This document shows, one piece after another, positions 61,440-64,000 of a DNA stretch of 64,000 nt. The stretch is from Bin103 sp002238925 (GTDB lineage: Bacteria > Spirochaetota > Spirochaetia > SZUA-6 > Bin103): assembly GCA_965208065.1 (NCBI GenBank), contig OZ242313.1, positions 4,030,001-4,094,000 on the forward strand, read 5' to 3'. Each line of letters opens with the position of its first letter. The stretch's first letter is position 1. Under the pieces are notes generated by a model. The model did no database searches and was not told the DNA's origin. It saw nothing but the letters and a program-made list of their open reading frames with translations. A program made the position numbers and the translations under genes.

Positions 61440-62021
61440 CTACCGCAGTCGCTTGATGCGGAAGTTCTCGAAGCGGATCCAATGTTGTTCATCCGGCGGG
61501 CCGTTGTAGCACTGGATGCTCACCTGGTCGTTGGCTGGCGGCGGTAGTTCGCCCGCCGCGGCGGTGTGGAACTCGGTATCGCCTTGCGGGCAGTACCGGG
61601 CCTGCCAGGAATCGGCAGTAACCAGCAGGCGCAGTCGGACGCTTCTGGCCGGCATCGGCTGCTTGCCGGGGATAATGTAGAGCTGGCCATCGACCAGTTC
61701 CTTGACCTCCTTGAACACCGGTTTGCCGTCGTTGTACCAGGTGATTCCCGCCTGCTCGTACTGTTGCGTGGGAGCCGTATGGTTGGTAATCGTCACTTCG
61801 ATGGCGAAGGTGCCTTCGCTCCGGTCCGGCGCCTGCCTTACCAGTGCATTCCTTACGGTTGCCGCTACACCGGGTTCGACGCATATCTCCAGCCCGCCAT
61901 CGCGGATGCGCCAGCGGTCCGGATTCTCACGCAGCCACGACCAGCCTTCGCCCAAGTCGCCGGCGAAATTGTCTTCAAAGATCGCGTTCTCGTTTGAAGA
62001 ACTCTCGTTGGATGAACTCAT
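61440..62021 (-). CDS. DUF1349/concanavalin-like beta-sandwich protein
   Basis: A protein of about 193 residues without a signal peptide. It contains FEDNFAGDLGEGWSWLRENP near residue 17, WRIRDGGLEICVEPG, YEQAGITWYNDGKPVFKEVK near 90, and HWIRFENFRIKRL at the end. This is the pattern of the DUF1349 and GH43 C-terminal beta-xylosidase-like concanavalin fold, which binds carbohydrate. The Ser/Asn-rich start (MSSSNESSSNEN) is unusual. ATG 62021 is preferred over 62042. Its downstream end touches the SDR fragment, so its operon context has been disturbed. Confidence 0.7.
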   Translation of the reverse strand: MSSSNESSSNENAIFEDNFAGDLGEGWSWLRENPDRWRIRDGGLEICVEPGVAATVRNALVRQAPDRSEGTFAIEVTITNHTAPTQQYEQAGITWYNDGKPVFKEVKELVDGQLYIIPGKQPMPARSVRLRLLVTADSWQARYCPQGDTEFHTAAAGELPPPANDQVSIQCYNGPPDEQHWIRFENFRIKRLR

Positions 62022-62095
62022 GCAATTGGTGCACCCTCTCACGCGCGCGCCAAACTCTCAACAGCCCGAACAGCCCGGATCGCCGCGGCGGCGGG

Positions 62096-62908
62096 TCAGC
62101 GGCCGCGCCAGACGGGGGAGCGTTTGTCGAGGAACGCCTGAATGCCTTCGCGGGCGTCGTCGCTGGCCAGCATTGTCTCGTAGGCGGGGTAGGCGGCGGC
62201 GAAGGCGGCTTCGACGGAGCGGTGGGCGAGGCCGCGGAGCATCATCTGCTTGGTGGCGCGCAGGGCCAGGGGGGCGCCGGCCAGCAGGGCGGAGGTCCAG
62301 CGCTTGACCTCGGCGGTCAGGTCGGCGGCGTCGACGACGGCGTTGAGCAGGCCGTAGTTCAGTGCTTCTTCGGCGCTGAAGAGGCGGCCGGTGAGGGCGA
62401 TCTCCATCGCCTGCTTGAGCGGGACCTGGCGCGCCAGGCGGTGCAGGCCGCCGTGGGCGGCCAGGCCGACGCGCGGCTCGGGCAGCCCGAAGCGCGCATG
62501 GCGGGCGGCGATCGCCAAGTCGCAGGCCAGCACCAGCTCCAGGCCGCCGCCGACGGCGTCGCCGTTGACCGCCGCGATCACCGGCTTGTCCAGGTCGAAG
62601 CGCTCGGTGAGCCCGCCGAAGCCGGTGGCCGGCATCCGGTCCACGCCGGTGCGCGCGCGCTCCTTCAGGTCGGAGCCCACGCAGAACGCGCGCTCGCCGG
62701 CCCCGGTGAGCACCAGTACGCGTGCCTCCCGGTCCGCGGCGTAGGCGTCGAATACCGCCGCCAACTCGGCATGGGCCGCGGCATGCAACGCGTTGCGGCG
62801 CTCCGGACGGTTCATGGCGACGGTGACCACCGCGCCTGCGCGCCGCACGCGGAGGTGGCGCATCGCCAGCTCGTCGAGCTCGACGAGCGTTTCCTTGACA
62901 TCGGCCAT
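62096..62908 (-). CDS. Enoyl-CoA hydratase/isomerase family protein
   Basis: A 270-residue crotonase-fold protein: TVAMNRPERRNALHAAAHAEL near residue 28, AFCVGSDLKERA near 74 (oxyanion-hole strand), KPVIAAVNGDAVGGGLELVLACDLAIAA near 107 (second oxyanion-hole turn), FGLPEPRVGLAAHGGLHRLAR near 142 (catalytic Glu position), and GIQAFLDKRSPVW near the end. It hydrates or isomerises enoyl-CoA thioesters. It could cooperate with the 3-hydroxyacyl-CoA dehydrogenase family protein at 26387, although they are far apart. Confidence 0.92.
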   Translation of the reverse strand: MADVKETLVELDELAMRHLRVRRAGAVVTVAMNRPERRNALHAAAHAELAAVFDAYAADREARVLVLTGAGERAFCVGSDLKERARTGVDRMPATGFGGLTERFDLDKPVIAAVNGDAVGGGLELVLACDLAIAARHARFGLPEPRVGLAAHGGLHRLARQVPLKQAMEIALTGRLFSAEEALNYGLLNAVVDAADLTAEVKRWTSALLAGAPLALRATKQMMLRGLAHRSVEAAFAAAYPAYETMLASDDAREGIQAFLDKRSPVWRGR

Positions 62909-62979
62909 GCCTCACCCTACCCTGCCGTGGTCCCGCCGCCCATCCCACCCGGGGCCGCGGGCACAATTAGGAGGTTCCG

Positions 62980-64000
62980 ATGAAACGATTTACACTGCTC
63001 GCTGCGGTCCTGTTGTTCGCCGCGCCGCTGCTGATGGCAGGCGGCGACGACGAGTCGGCGGCCGGCACCGACACTGACACCGCCGCCGCCGCGGCCCAGA
63101 GTTCCGACCGCGTCCGGCTGCCGATCGGCCAGTACAACATGGACGACTACGTGCAGCGCACCGGCGCCGAGATCACCTTCTCCGAGTCGCCGTTCCTGGC
63201 CGGCATGGGCCTGCCGCCGGTCGAGGAGCGCCTGCCCGACAACCCGGTGGTGATGGAGACCTGGATGGAGGACGGCAAGTATGGCGGCACCCTGACCTGG
63301 ACCGAGTACACCATTGACCATGGCCACTACCTGCGCCACCTGAACGCCGTCAAGCTGATGGAGATTGCCCCGTCGGCGAGCAACCACCGCTACAACTTCG
63401 TCGGCGCCGAGATCCAGCCCTCCATTTTGGAAAGCTGGGAGCAGAACGACACCGCCGACGGGTTCACCTTCACCATCCGCAAGGGGCTGAAGTGGTCGGA
63501 CGGCGAGCCGGTCACCACCGAGGACGTGCGCTACACCTTCGACGACACCTACTTCAACGAGGAAATCACCCCCAACCTGCCGAGCTGGGCGCGCTGGGGA
63601 GGCGAGCCGGTCAAGCTGGCCATCGTCGACGACTTCACCTTCTCGGTAAGCTTCGCCAAGCCGTACGGCCTGTTCCTGAGCGAGCTCACCGGACAGGCGG
63701 CTGGACGCTTCATGCGCCCGAGCCACTACCTGAAGCAGTTTCACACGGCCTACACCGACATCGAGGAAATCGAGGCGGTCATGAAGGAGCAGGGCTACGC
63801 CGCCGAGGAATGGGGCAAGTTCTACACCTCCTTCGACGTCGCCAGCACGGACGCGGCCAACCACATCCCGACGCGCTTTCCGAACGCCATCGATGCGCCG
63901 GCGCTGCATCCCTGGCACGTAACCGAGGAGCCCAACCCGGGCGAGTTCATCCTGGAGCGCAACCCCTACTTCTTCAAGATCGACCCGACCGGCAAGCAGC
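62980..64000 (+). CDS. Large peptide-type ABC substrate-binding protein (family 5), C-terminal part outside window
   Basis: Opens at ATG 62980 with AGGAGG 5 nt upstream (62969-62974). The signal peptide is FTLLAAVLLFAAPLLMAGG, followed by an acidic linker (DDESAAGTDTDTAAA). The family-5 region is FTIRKGLKWSDGEPVTTEDV near residue 163, and FAKPYGLFLSELTGQAAGRF near 225 and YTDIEEIEAVMKEQGYAAEE near 257 mark the larger ~650-residue subgroup. The frame is open to the window end (340 codons). The C-terminal fragment at 28074 belongs to this subgroup. Permease genes probably follow beyond the edge. Confidence 0.9.
   Translation, partial: MKRFTLLAAVLLFAAPLLMAGGDDESAAGTDTDTAAAAAQSSDRVRLPIGQYNMDDYVQRTGAEITFSESPFLAGMGLPPVEERLPDNPVVMETWMEDGKYGGTLTWTEYTIDHGHYLRHLNAVKLMEIAPSASNHRYNFVGAEIQPSILESWEQNDTADGFTFTIRKGLKWSDGEPVTTEDVRYTFDDTYFNEEITPNLPSWARWGGEPVKLAIVDDFTFSVSFAKPYGLFLSELTGQAAGRFMRPSHYLKQFHTAYTDIEEIEAVMKEQGYAAEEWGKFYTSFDVASTDAANHIPTRFPNAIDAPALHPWHVTEEPNPGEFILERNPYFFKIDPTGKQ

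Overview
The window is GC-rich bacterial DNA of about two thirds G+C with densely packed genes. Several exported solute-binding proteins have signal peptides ending in A-G/A-G-E/D-E-E-like motifs with an acidic mature N-terminus (residues ~25-33 at 55540 and ~19-25 at 62980). This style, the oligopeptide and sugar ABC transporters without local ATPases, the many toxin-antitoxin relics and one apparent selenoprotein fit a high-GC member of the Spirochaetota, perhaps a marine or host-associated Spirochaetaceae. That assignment is an inference; no rRNA or taxonomic marker lies in the window.

Layout. 1-8189 (minus): a sugar ABC transporter (solute-binding protein, two permeases, the second broken by a 5-bp tandem duplication) runs into two ADP-ribosylglycohydrolase-family paralogues and a DRB0094-type RNA ligase. 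8238-11560: an amidohydrolase, a beta-propeller protein and a Gfo/Idh oxidoreductase. 11647-18103: a scrambled segment with a frameshifted phytanoyl-CoA dioxygenase, a 51-bp inverted repeat, an oligopeptide transporter with a beheaded binding protein, a DUF4143 ATPase, a second dioxygenase fragment, the other repeat arm and a decayed permease. 18208-28746: accessory genes (AAA ATPase-nuclease, clan AA protease, RES toxin relic, SNF2/SWIM pair, RelE-type toxin-antitoxin and further toxin-antitoxin debris) interspersed with a flavin oxidoreductase and a 3-hydroxyacyl-CoA dehydrogenase. 28752-36370: a GH116 glucosidase and a nucleoside/pentose salvage cluster. 36469-47774: central and amino-acid metabolism (ThDP enzyme, Ldh2-type dehydrogenase, selenocysteine peroxiredoxin-like protein, SMP-30 lactonase, transketolase-like protein, two aminotransferases, SDR, SixA). 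47884-54713: a third ADP-ribosylglycohydrolase paralogue translationally coupled to a ParD-VOC fusion, an R2-like diiron protein with an SCP2-like partner, YefM-YoeB and a second AAA ATPase-nuclease. 54714-64000: an 826-bp non-coding stretch with a C19 tract, a second complete oligopeptide transporter, an SDR, an AbiEii-type module, and the start of another binding-protein gene.

Two results stand out. First, the peroxiredoxin-like gene at 39400-39951 is interrupted by one in-frame TGA exactly where the family has its active-site Cys. The TGA is followed at once by a two-part perfect hairpin with GUC in its loop, placed like a bacterial SECIS element, so the gene most likely encodes a UxxC selenoprotein. 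Second, many first-in-operon genes have a -10-like hexamer ending exactly 6 (or 7) nt before the start codon and no Shine-Dalgarno sequence, while internal genes have good ribosome sites. This points to common leaderless transcription.

Functionally the window reads as scavenging of carbohydrates, glycosides, nucleosides and peptides, mixed with a heavily turned-over load of toxin-antitoxin and ATPase-nuclease genes. No tRNA, rRNA, CRISPR array, transposase or phage gene was recognised.
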